64,000 bases of DNA, taken from Zygaena filipendulae. Its lineage: Eukaryota; Arthropoda; Insecta; Lepidoptera; Zygaenidae. Every line of letters starts with the position of its first letter. Within the stretch, counting starts at the first letter, position 1. The position numbers were made by a program, and so were the translations under genes. Positions 42,824 through 52,710 of the stretch are shown in pieces. The stretch spans positions 10,185,501-10,249,500 of the forward strand of contig OU015654.1 in the NCBI GenBank assembly GCA_907165275.2, written 5' to 3'. The notes beneath the pieces are model-generated. The model did no database searches. It saw only the letters and a program-made list of their open reading frames with translations, and was not told the DNA's origin.

Positions 42824-45800
42824 TACTTTTAATAAATAATTGCGAAATTACCATAACCAACATATTATAAGTAAAGATATTAACGGATTTTTTAAATCTA
42901 AGCCCTCAGTCGATTGAATTATAGGTCAGATGGATCCTCCCCATCACCAATTAAACTGACACGTTGACCCATTTTTGGAGTACTTTATTCTATAATCTGA
43001 AAACCACTGTCAACGGCAGCAGATCCCTTCTCAAATCGATTGAGATTAGGGAATCAGCTATGAGTATTTTTTATTTCCGTTTTCATAATTCTGTAGGTAG
43101 GTAATTCATAAAATAGAGCAGTCTGTTGTGAGTCTGTCTACGAGAATTTAAAAGGAAGTTCAGTCAGTACTGTTCAGAGATTTAATATCGTTGGTAAAAA
43201 AAAACAACCTTATTTATCTTCTACATGATAACACGTACAGAAACTCAATTTATTCGCATATCTTAGTACGTACACATAAAACCGTCTGGGATTTATATCG
43301 CGCGCGGCACTTACGACTTTTCCTTGTAGGGATCGAGACAATTTTCGTTAAGAGCCTATTTCAGAGCCAGCAGCTACGAATATAGGTACAACATAGGTGT
43401 CTGTACTACTATAGCATCGTATTTGGTCACAATTTCACGTCTGCCCGCATTCGTGCTGTTTTAAACATCTCTACCGGTTTATTTATTAAAGTGAATGTAT
43501 AGCTCATTGATACCTAGTTTGTTTAAGTGACTAACATTTTCATTCATACGTCGTACCTACTAAATATATTAAAGAGTACTTCACCATTTCACTCAATGTT
43601 AGACAAATACGTATTTTCACCTATTCTTGTTTTTAGCTTACTAAATCTTCAGCTCTCTCTCATGATAACATCTAACAACACCTGACAACTGCTTAAACCA
43701 CCAATTCTTCTTTTGAATTTATTTTGTATAGATTACAATACCATTAATAAATAGATAGAAAACAAAATAAATTACGAAAAGTAATTATATACCGTTCATT
43801 ATATATCATTCAATATCATATATATAATAGAAATAAAGTAAAATTCTGTTACTGTTTCAACGACTAGTACTTATGAGAGTGCAAAAATAATTGGACCTAC
43901 TTTCGTGATGTTGATCCTGCTTAAAGAAACTACCTACGTTGGGTGCCCAACAAACCGGATAATCTTCTCTTGTTAATTTCCATAGTAATGCTGATTATTC
44001 TAGTTACTTTACCACTTAACCGAAGCTTACCATAATTCGGTTTCGTTGCTTTCGCTTTGTATATAACATAAATTTAATTTTTTATTACCTAAAGAATGAC
44101 TAAAATCGAGAATTACCTGCATTTGAGTTCCGTACACGTTAAATTTAGTAACTATCGTCCGCGGTTGTACTTCGGGAACTCTTAAGGAACTCATTTGGTC
44201 GTTTAAATGTGACTAAAGTAGTCACAAAAGATAAATCGCGTTTGCGAATACAACCAAATTGAATTTAATTACAGAAAGTGCCTTCTAAGTTCTAACCACC
44301 ACATTATATTATGTAAAAGGGGATGTTTTTATAATCTACCCAATTCTCATACAAATAGGAAGTTATCTATCATTTATTAGAGGTATATTATGTATCTAAT
44401 TATAATGATAATGTTTATGTGTTTGTGTCCAAAGAGATAATAATTAAAACTATCGAAACAATTTTAAGTGATGAGATTTATTTAACTCAATTACCTACTG
44501 TGATGCATAGGAAACGGGGTCTAAGAATGAGAGCTACTAAATGAAAATAAATGTATTGTTTCATACACTAAACACCTTTACCTATAGGTAGACAATCTAT
44601 GTAATTTCTAGCAAAATGCGTGACATCGTGAAAATATTTTGTGATGCGTGCTCGGCGTGGTTGGATGGTTGGCAGTCGGGTCATATTTTTTATTGGAGTG
44701 TTTTGATTGCGCTCACGTAGATACTTGCGCAGTTTGTCATACCTATTGGAAGCTAGTCGCCACACAAATTCCAATTAGAGGCATTCTGTGACAGAGAGTT
44801 AAATCAGCAGAGTATGTGCTGCTGGGTGAATCACTGAAAAAATTAAACCTGAAAAAGAAATGTTATTTTTTCTTTATCTGTGTTATTTCACTTGCTTATT
44901 TAAGACGACGATGGTTTGTATTATGAGTTGGATTCATTACTGGTTGATATTATTACTGCAAAGCTATTTATTCTCTACCTTACTAAAAACCCTGAATACA
45001 TATTTCTTTATTCGAAAAACAAAAACCAAAAAATCATACCGATTTCTATAACTGTGACTCTAATAAATACCTATAAATTTAGGACTTTTGGACGAAAATT
45101 AATCCCCTTAAGTAGGTACTTGCATACAATATACCTAACAGGAGGTTTTATGGGAAATTTTAAGTTTTTAGACCCAGCGGTTTGGGATGTGCGTGTACGC
45201 ACCTACTCTATACCAAGTCGCAACCCCATCAATGTTAAGAAAACATTTCTTTTATTTTAGCTTAATTTTCTCCATTGACAATCTACAATTTACGGTGGAC
45301 AAAGGTCAGAAATCTTCTTCTGAAGTCTTATAATCTGACCTGATCCTGATCCTGATGTAATTATTATAACTGTGATTCATTTCTCTATTTTTTAGTTCTT
45401 CTCCCATCCCCCCGTGGATTTCTCAACTTCCTTAAGAATTTTTTGATGTTCAGAAATTAAAATACATAGTAGGTATTATTATTTTATTATAATTCAAAGT
45501 ATCTCCGATTTTAGCATATATAATCTTTCGCATAGAAGATATTATGTTTTTAACAGCATAAAATTATTTATGTTTATGTTATATTTATTTAGGTATATTT
45601 TTTGATTTGAAAATTCTTTTTTAACGTCCCTTTATTTGTAACAATTTCCTATTATACAAAATAAATACAATTTATCTACGTTAAACCTACCTTCCTCAGG
45701 TTTGTTTATTATCAGCATGAATAAAAACAAACAAAAATGAACTTAAGAACAATTAAGCTTAATATTCCGTCGGCTAATTACGTCATCGAAATGATGAAGG

Positions 45801-46852
45801 CGAGCAAGACAGCTCTCAGACTGACAGTAAATTGTACATCATAATTTGTTGTTTTGCATTTGTCTTGTTCTTTGACTATAACATAGAGCATGTACCCACT
45901 TATTTAGGTACATACCTAGTTGTTTTTTTACTTCATAGGAAGATGGACAAATTTTTTTGAAGTGGAACTTCTTTGAGTATTTATTTAGCAATAACATGTT
46001 AACCCACAAAACAAAGTTATTGATTCCAAACGATTTATTGAGAGTTAGAAAACGTTTTTTAATTATGTGTTTACCTTATTACATTGTTTAAATATGTAGC
46101 TAAATATTGAACATAAAAATGTTGAAACAAAATGGCGCTATAATTTTAAAACTTTAATTTTCTCAAAATTTCTCCAGTGTGGGTTTACACACTATTGCTT
46201 ATCTATGTCCATAGGTAAGTTTTCGTGACGTTAACGTCTCCTATAAGTTCGGAACCAAATGGCGCTGTCTCCAGGGATTATTATTATAAAATTGATCATA
46301 AATTTGTGCAGAGCTTATACTTTCGATTGAGTATATCCTTTAAAACAAACACATAATCATTTTTTTCTCTTTATAATATAAGTACTTATTCCTATAGATT
46401 GAAATGCTTAAATGTTAGATAGAAATATCAGCGGCATCTTCTGCTGGTCAACGTTTCCCGCAGTGTGCCATATCGTGTGATGTTCTCTAGAAGATGTAAG
46501 CAGTAGAAGTTTTATTAGGCGTAAGAATAAAAGATTATAGGTGTAATTCAGTGCAGGTCGAGTTACACCAGCCATTAAGGCGTGCCCTAATGGAACGACA
46601 TCCGAAACCACGCTGTCCGCTGTCGTAACTTGACATAGCGCCACCAACTTCCGATACGGTCCATTTTGAGTTTTTCCTTGGTAATCTCATTGTTACTTGA
46701 TTTTTGAAGTGAAAACTTCTTTAGGCGCAACGAACGATTTTTCGTAAGCGACAATCTTATGTGTTTGATACTCAGATGCTGTTATAGCTGTAGGTATATA
46801 AAGCAGTAAAAGTAACGTGTTGTATCACGTATATCCTAGCATAGCAAGCTAT
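42824..46852. other. Four kilobases without recognised elements
   Basis: This is the longest repeat-poor stretch in the window. Frames at 43,191-43,385, 44,568-44,774 (minus), 44,916-45,260 and 46,408-46,647 (minus) show no family motif. The end of the 114-codon frame near 45,160-45,215 overlaps a sequence resembling the M6 module (TTTAGACCCAGCGGTTTGGG). If any single-copy host sequence is present, it is most likely here, but nothing proves it. Confidence 0.4.
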
Positions 46853-47033
46853 TATACAAATGCGAAAGTGACTATGTTTGTTTGTTTATTTGTTACGCTT
46901 TCACGCCTTAACGGCTCACTCGATCACCATGAAATTTTGCATACACTTCGTCAAGGATACAGAGAGGAACATAGGGCACTTTTATCTCGGAATTTCCGCC
47001 GGAACTCCGAAATTAACGCGAGTGAACAGCTAG
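46853..47033 (+). mobile_element. Helitron-like element, module M1
   Basis: ACAAATGCGAAAGTGACTAT, GCTTTCACGCCTTAACGGCT, AAATTTTGCATACACTTCGT, GGAACTCCGAAATTAACGCG and a shortened AGTGAACAGCTAG|T end lacking the CCGCGG stem. Confidence 0.8.
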
Positions 47034-47169
47034 TAAAATATAAAAACACGAGTCCGAGTAATACCTGCCTACGTACCTACATATCAAATCCCTCATTGTA
47101 CATTTATAAGTAAGAACTTTATATAAATAATTCTGTTTATAATATAAAGGTTACTATAGCTACTAGACA

Positions 47170-47520
47170 GCACCGTTGGTGTAGTGGTAAGGTAACTGAC
47201 TGCTACGCCAAGTGTCGCAGGTTCAAGTATTGTTTATAAGTATTAAATCAGCTGTCATGACGTACGGAACCGTCGTGGATACTCACGGTACGGCTGGTCC
47301 ACGGTACGGTACGGCTGGTGGTGGTGGCTGGATGCAGGAGGCTGAGAGTCGTACTAAGTGGCGTGCGTTTGGAGAGGCTAATGTCCAGCAGTGGACTTCT
47401 ACCGATAGTAAAAGGGTACAGATAGTAAAAGGTCTGCTTAGTTTGGGACCAAATGGCGTTTTGTGAGGACTTCGAATTATCATTATTATTAATATCTAAT
47501 ATTATATTGTATTATGATAT
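47170..47520 (+). mobile_element. SINE with tRNA-like head and RTE-type LINE tail
   Basis: The head GCACCGTTGGTGTAGTGGTA resembles a tRNA 5' part with an A box (TGGTGTAGTGG), and GCAGGTTCAAG some 40 bases on resembles a B box. After a GTACGG-repeat linker, 47,331-47,402 translates to WMQEAE, KWRAFGEANVQQWTS, the usual last residues of RTE-clade reverse transcriptases (WRxxGEAYVQQW). This is followed by an ATTATCATTATTATT tail. It is not a gene: the apparent 84-codon frame is the SINE. SINEs that borrow a LINE 3' end are known and use that LINE's enzyme. The match to a particular tRNA is uncertain. Confidence 0.75.
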
Positions 47521-48840
47521 AAATTAATATTTTTCGGATTAAATAAAATTTTGTATTAAGATAAGATTATGCTTTTTAATTCTATCTATGTCTATGGAAA
47601 AAAAAACGCGATTCTACACAAAAAGAAAAACATTTTTATAACGCCATCCGTAAATCTTTTATCCGTAAAAATCCTGCATGGTATTTGCATGTTGCTACGG
47701 GATGTTAGAGTACTGATACAAACTCATGGTAGCTTTACAATACGTTAATTTATTATTCCTCTATTTACAGCATACCTACTTACATAATTTCACATATCTA
47801 CATAGTTTCATAAATTTAAACATAATGTTTGACTAGTTACGTTTGTTAGCGCTGAATAACTTACTGTGACTGTTAAAACTTGTACAGAGTTCAGCTTTAG
47901 CAAGCTTATTTTAAAATTCAAATGGGTTGATACTAGTTTGTATACTATAACTATTAGTTTCACGACACTAGTTACAGTTGTATAAACTATCGAAACTTAG
48001 TGACAGATAATTTTTATATTCATTTAAAATTACTATAAATTATTGTATATTATTATAATAGGGGTTGAAGCGTGTTCCGGTTGCTTTTTAAACCGTGCAC
48101 TGCTCCTTGGATCACAACATTGCACAGAAGTTGATAGGTATAATTGAAACCCAGTATTAGCGTAGCCCATCGCCGCGTATACTCCCGGCGTCTATTATAT
48201 TATCCACTCCTTCAAAAGTTTACAGTTTCAGAGGCACAGAGAATAGAAAGTCTATTGAATTTACAAAATACAATATTATTAATACAAAAAGCTAAAACAT
48301 TTCTCGAATAAAAACTCTCCCATGGTTTATGACAAAAGAGTAAGTTTCCCATTCTTTTTTTCTTACTTGATAATATTGAGCTTATGTTTGCGAAATGGCG
48401 TTAATCCATGTTAGGATCTAAACCGTCAAAACAACCCGGCCATAAATTCGTGAAATGATACGCAGAGCGCCCAAATATTGCGGTCGGACTCTTGCAGACC
48501 CTTTCCTTTATAAGATGTTTATCAAAGTCACAACGATATGGAAACTTGGTGGAAACATGAATAAATCGTTTCTTTCAGGATTTTAAATATTAAGAAAAAA
48601 AAAAAAGAACATTAGTACTTACTCAGACATTATATACATATAAAAATAGCAGGTATATAATATAAAGTAGTGAAAAACCTAGTTTTGAAAATTCACGCTC
48701 ATCCGAAAGATTTCTTATAAAGTGACGGTGTTCGAAGAGATGTGCAATTTTATTGGATTTCTGTATAAATCGATCTATCTATCGATTTATTTTTATTTAC
48801 TTAAAGACTTTTATTATTGCACTTTATTGTACTTTATTGT
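47521..48840. other. Unassigned stretch
   Basis: No gene or element ends recognised. Short GC-richer patches at 48,060-48,190 and 48,420-48,500 have no frame worth calling. Confidence 0.4.
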
Positions 48841-49045
48841 ATTGCGGAGTTCCCGCGGAATTGTTCCATACAAACTTTGCCCCCCCTTTTCACCCCCTTA
48901 GGGGTAGAATTTCAGAAAATCCTTTCTTATTAGCCCACATCATACAAAAAACATGTCCTCCATCCTCTACGATCAGCAATTCAGGCTATGCGTTCATCCG
49001 TCAGTCATTCAGGACAAAGAATTTTATATGTATGGACTATAGCTG
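48841..49045 (-). mobile_element. Helitron-like element, module M6
   Basis: Partial terminus GCGGAGTTCCCGCGG, then TTCCATACAAACTTTGCCCC, AGAAAATCCTTTCTTATTAG, TCTACGATCAGCAATTCAGG and TCATTCAGGACAAAGAATTT. It is the unfilled counterpart of the MITE insertion at 1,876. Confidence 0.78.
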
Positions 49046-49113
49046 TATATTCTAGTTATCTTGATTATACAATTATAAAGAGATTATAGAGAATCTTAAT
49101 TAGGCAATACTCA

Positions 49114-49220
49114 CCAATGGATAGAGTGATTCATGAGGAAGGTTTATATCTATATTGTATCCTGGAATTCCCGCGGGAAATCTAAAAAATACTGCGGGTT
49201 CCCACCCGGGGGACTGCTAG
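49114..49220 (+). mobile_element. Helitron-like element, module M4, fragment
   Basis: AATGGATAGAGTGATTCATG, AGGAAGGTTTATAT, TCCTGGAATTCCCGCGGGAA, and a decayed ACTGCGGGTTCCCACCCGGG with GCTAG end. Confidence 0.7.
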
Positions 49221-50149
49221 TTATTATCTATACAGCGTGCTGCACTCTAGCGGAAAACTTTTTTAATTTCGTCTATACATACTTGCAGTGCTGTATGAAG
49301 CACCGCGTATATAGTTTTTTCGTATGAACATCATTTCCGTTACTAGGAATCTGTTTGTCATACCGTATCATCTGTGGACTATTTTCGGAATGACTAAACC
49401 TGGTTTTGTGCTTAAAAAATCGAACATAACTGTATTTTATTGTCCCCGAAAATATATTGATCAAAAGAACTAAATAGAAGTACAAAGCAAAAGTCGGCAG
49501 TCGGCAACTAAGGTTGACTTTTAAAAGGCCTAAAGGTATCAAGAAACGAGGGGTAAAAACAGTTATTCAACGGTTATTAACGAAATTAATCACAAAAGAG
49601 GATGTAATTTAAAATTTTAAGTAATGTTATTCAATAATTTAACGATAGATCCACCGTGATTGTACTTGTTTTATAATTTTTTTTGGGGAATTGTACTCTG
49701 ACGTAGGTAATATAGGTATCTATTTTTCCCACAGTTTTTTCGTCGTAGTAAAACAAAACAAAAAAACGGGGCTTCGTGAAACATGATATCATTGTCAACT
49801 TCGTATGCAGAAATTCTGATTCAATTCGAATAAAATATTGAAGAATATAAATCGGTGTGACATTGTGTTTCATGCTGTGGAAATACTTTCCAATTTCCAT
49901 AGTAAAATCATATTCTTTAGCTTGATTTATTTTGGATAAAAATTTTAGTTTTTAATGGCTAAAACGATGAACATACAACTCTGAACTTATAAGATGTTAC
50001 TTGTTTGTGATTTGAATTTTGACAATGAACTCTAAATATCTTTTGAGTTCTAAAACAAAAGAAGCACCTAACTCAAGCTATACACAATCAATATGCTGTT
50101 TTTTGGATAAAATAAATATGGATAAAATAATCCTTACGTTATAAAACAA
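49221..50149. other. Unassigned stretch
   Basis: Two 89-codon minus-strand frames (49,273-49,542 and 49,631-49,900) are AT-driven and show no family motif. Confidence 0.4.
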
Positions 50150-50320
50150 AGTCCTCGGCCGTGTTTAGTCTGTCTGTCTGTCTGTCTGTTCGCGACAAAC
50201 CCAAAAACAGCTGAATCGATTTTCATGCAGTGTTCACGAATAGGAGAGGAAGGTTTACGTATTCTGGAATACCCGCGGGAACTCCAAAAGCATTATGAGT
50301 GAATCTGCGGAAACAGCTAG
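50150..50320 (+). mobile_element. Helitron-like element, module M4
   Basis: ATAAAACAAAGTCCTCGGCC, (GTCT)n at 50,168-50,189, GATTTTCATGCAGTGTTCAC, AGGAAGGTTTACGTATTCTG, ACCCGCGGGAACTCCAAAAG and AAACAGCTAG|T. Confidence 0.8.
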
Positions 50321-50664
50321 TTACACATAAAGAAAAGAAATAAATAAATTCAAGAGAAACAAATACATAAAATAATGTGTTATTAGGATTAGGAAATACA
50401 TCCACATACAATATACAAACATACCTACACATACATATACATATACATTTACATACATAATTACATAATGGATTATATTATCTGTGATATGAGTCACCGA
50501 GCTTCACTCGTTGTGTATAACACCATCTGTTGTTAAGTGAAAAACAAACACTCATTTCCAACTCAAAACGACGTTTTATAAAAATGAAACCCAGCTAGAT
50601 CGATTAATCGCCCCCGAAACCCCCTGCATACTAAATTTCATGAAAATCGTTGGAGCCGTTTATA
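50321..50664. other. Unassigned stretch
   Basis: Contains a run of ACATACATATACAT at about 50,420-50,460 and a decayed AAATTTCATGAAAATCGTTG remnant. No gene seen. Confidence 0.4.
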
Positions 50665-50985
50665 TATTATATATAATTGAAGTGTCTGTTTGTAATTCCA
50701 AATTAGCAGCTTTTCACTAAATGTATATAAAAGTAGGCATAATCAATAAGTATCTAAAAAAAAACAATCTTTTTAATTTGTTGTCTGTCTGTCTGTCTGT
50801 CTATCTGTCTGTCTGTTTGTGTCAGCTAATCTCTGAAACGGCTGGACCGATTTTAATAGGACTTTCACTGGCAGATAGCGGATGTTATGAGGAGTAGGTA
50901 ACTTAGGCTACTTTTATATTAGAAAAAAAAATAGTCCTGCGGAAACTCCGAAACTCACGCGGGTGAAACCGCGGGGCCCAGCTAG
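50665..50985 (+). mobile_element. Helitron-like element, module M2, with long (GTCT)n
   Basis: ATTGAAGTGTCTGTTTGTAA, AGCTTTTCACTAAATGTATA, (GTCT)n with one ATCT at 50,782-50,818, AGCTAATCTCTGAAACGGCT, GACTTTCACTGGCAGATAGC, CTTAGGCTACTTTTATATTA, GAAACTCACGCGGGTGAAAC and CCCAGCTAG|T. Confidence 0.88.
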
Positions 50986-51096
50986 TATTAGATAAATATG
51001 TTATTTAAAACGGGTTGTTGAAAATCGTCACAAAGTAAATTCGTCACAAGAAAAAGTATTTGTAAATTCGTCACAGTTCTAATGTTTTCCAATATA

Positions 51097-51470
51097 TTAA
51101 GCTGTTCCTCGCATCTTCATTCCGTGAGTTGCGTGAATCCCTCGGGAACTATAATGTTTTTCTCGAGTGTGAGTGCCCTATGTCCCATCCCGGGACCAGC
51201 TGTTCCTCGCGGTTCTACATGCGTAAATTTCAGGAAAGAAAGAAAGGGAAGAAATAAATTTTATTAGGAGTCCCTCTGGTACTATTTGTTCCGCTATAAA
51301 ATATACCTGATGTTCTTTAGGGAGATCAAGCTTTGTATCAATGTTTTGTTTTTGAATTGTTTCAGTGGTTCCAGAGATTAACTTACATGTCCTTTTCTGT
51401 ACCCATGACAACTTGTATGTAAAATTTTGTGGCGATCGGTTCAGTCGTCAACGCGTGAAAGCGTAAGCGC
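51097..51470 (-). mobile_element. Helitron-like M1 composite with doubled terminus
   Basis: A decayed terminus at 51,103-51,150 (GCTGTTCCTCGCATCTTCAT), a second at 51,198-51,235 (AGCTGTTCCTCGCGGTTCTA), then after an unrelated piece M1 body at 51,388-51,470 (CATGTCCTTTTCTGTACCCA, ACAACTTGTATGTAAAATTT, GTGAAAGCGTAAGCG). Confidence 0.6.
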
Positions 51471-51539
51471 AGGTACTTGGTACTTATTTTTAGATTTTTC
51501 CAACATTTATCGTTATATTTAAACCAATAATATAAACCA

Positions 51540-51690
51540 ATAAACCAATTTTACACCAAACCTTGACAAATTGTATGCCTACCTAAAACTTCCTCATGAA
51601 TCAGTCTATCTATTACTTGCTATTGCTTTTGAGTTTATCGCGAACAGACAGACAGACAGACGCGGCGGAGGACTTTGTTTCATAATAATT
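51540..51690 (-). mobile_element. Module M4 fragment
   Basis: ACTTCCTCATGAATCAGTCT, GAGTTTATCGCGAACAGACA, (CAGA)n and GCGGCGGAGGACTTTGTTTC. No terminus attached. Confidence 0.7.
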
Positions 51691-51854
51691 ATGTAAATAT
51701 GTAAGGAAAACGTGCTACTTGCCTAAGACAATACCTATTATAGATAGTTAAGTCACGTCCGTCGTCCAGTAAAAACATCGCAGTTCACAAATACGATCGA
51801 CGCACGAAACAAAAAGCTTTCACATACATCAACTACATAACAATATGAGTGTAG

Positions 51855-52710
51855 TATAAAACAAAAGTCGCTTCCTGCGGTCTGTCCCCTCAGACGAAAT
51901 AAAAACTCAAGACGGAGCGCTGTCAACAAAAAAGTGAAGCCGGTTTCGTAAACATGTGGGCATTTAGCGAGTGTTGACGTGCAGTGAAAACTTATTACCC
52001 AAAATTGTTAAGTTCTAGAAAGATAAATGGATAAGTAAATAGATAAGTTAGTATTTTTTTAAGTTGTATGCCTCGGTTGTGTATTCGAGAACCTTAAAAA
52101 TATAGGTTTCGAAGTTATGATAAAACATGGAAAATAAAAAATAACGCCTATTTACACTTACATTAATTTTATGAATATTAAAAGTTAAAATCGAAATAGG
52201 TAAATGAACGTGTTACATTACTTTCCACGTCACATTAACTTACCCTATTGTGACGCTCACTAGTAGCAACACTTATGAAAGTTGTGGAGGTTTTGTGTTC
52301 CAAGTTGTCTTAAATTAATAAAATTGATATTTTATTAAAAATGTGGTTTTATCCTGCTTTTTATTTTTCGAAGATTGGTTTTTACACCCCTCTCACTACA
52401 AAATTCGGCATTTTTTCTTTAAAAATAGGAATTATTACAGCGTGACACTCCGCGCGCCGGAATTAGCTCGTAGTTTCGTTATATGTGTGTGCGTGTAACT
52501 GTGCATGTACACGCCGAGGCATAGTTTTATCGGCTTCACTTCTTTGTTCACAGCGCTCCGTCTTGAGTTTTTTATTTCGTCTTAGTCTGTCCCTATTTCA
52601 TGCAGTTTATAGAGAGCATAGAGTGATTCATGATAAAGGTTTATAATTATCGATATTTTATCCTGGAATTCATCGAAATTACAGCGGGTGAAACTGAGGG
52701 GGTCAGCTAG
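51855..52710 (+). mobile_element. Helitron-like element, module M4, split by a foldback element
   Basis: The left part (51,855-51,888: TATAAAACAAAAGTCGCTTC, GGTCTGTCCC) and the right part (52,586-52,710: GCATAGAGTGATTCATGATA, AAAGGTTTATAATTATCG, CTGGAATTCATCGAAATTAC, GGGTGAAACTGAGGG, CAGCTAG|T) make one M4 copy once the 697-bp insert and one TCTGTCCC are removed. Confidence 0.75.
51889..52585 (+). mobile_element. 697-bp foldback DNA transposon with 8-bp duplication
   Basis: The ends CTCAGACGAAATAAAAACTC and the complement of CTAAGACGAAATAAAAAACT continue as inverted repeats over about 55 bp (AAGACGGAGCGCTGT, AAGTGAAGCCG). TCTGTCCC occurs on both sides (51,881-51,888 and 52,586-52,593). An 8-bp duplication fits hAT or P superfamilies, and the GAYGAAATAA near the tip is P-like, but the class is not settled. 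There is no transposase frame inside. Confidence 0.82.

Noticed and set aside
44568..44774. 68-codon minus-strand frame with balanced composition
   Set aside because: No recognisable domain and no splice or start context to support it; kept only as a weak candidate within the unassigned stretch.
44916..45260. 114-codon plus-strand frame
   Set aside because: Composition follows the AT-rich surroundings, no family motif is seen, and its last part overlaps sequence resembling the M6 repeat module.
47170..47235. Functional tRNA gene
   Set aside because: Only A-box-like and B-box-like sequences are convincing. The acceptor stem does not close and the B box is followed by non-tRNA sequence, so it is a SINE head.
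47212..47466. 84-codon plus-strand frame as a host gene
   Set aside because: Its C-terminal half is the RTE reverse-transcriptase end carried by a SINE.
50782..50818. (GTCT)n runs as CRISPR-like or independent satellite arrays
   Set aside because: There are no spacers. The runs sit at fixed places inside Helitron-like modules and are carried along with them.
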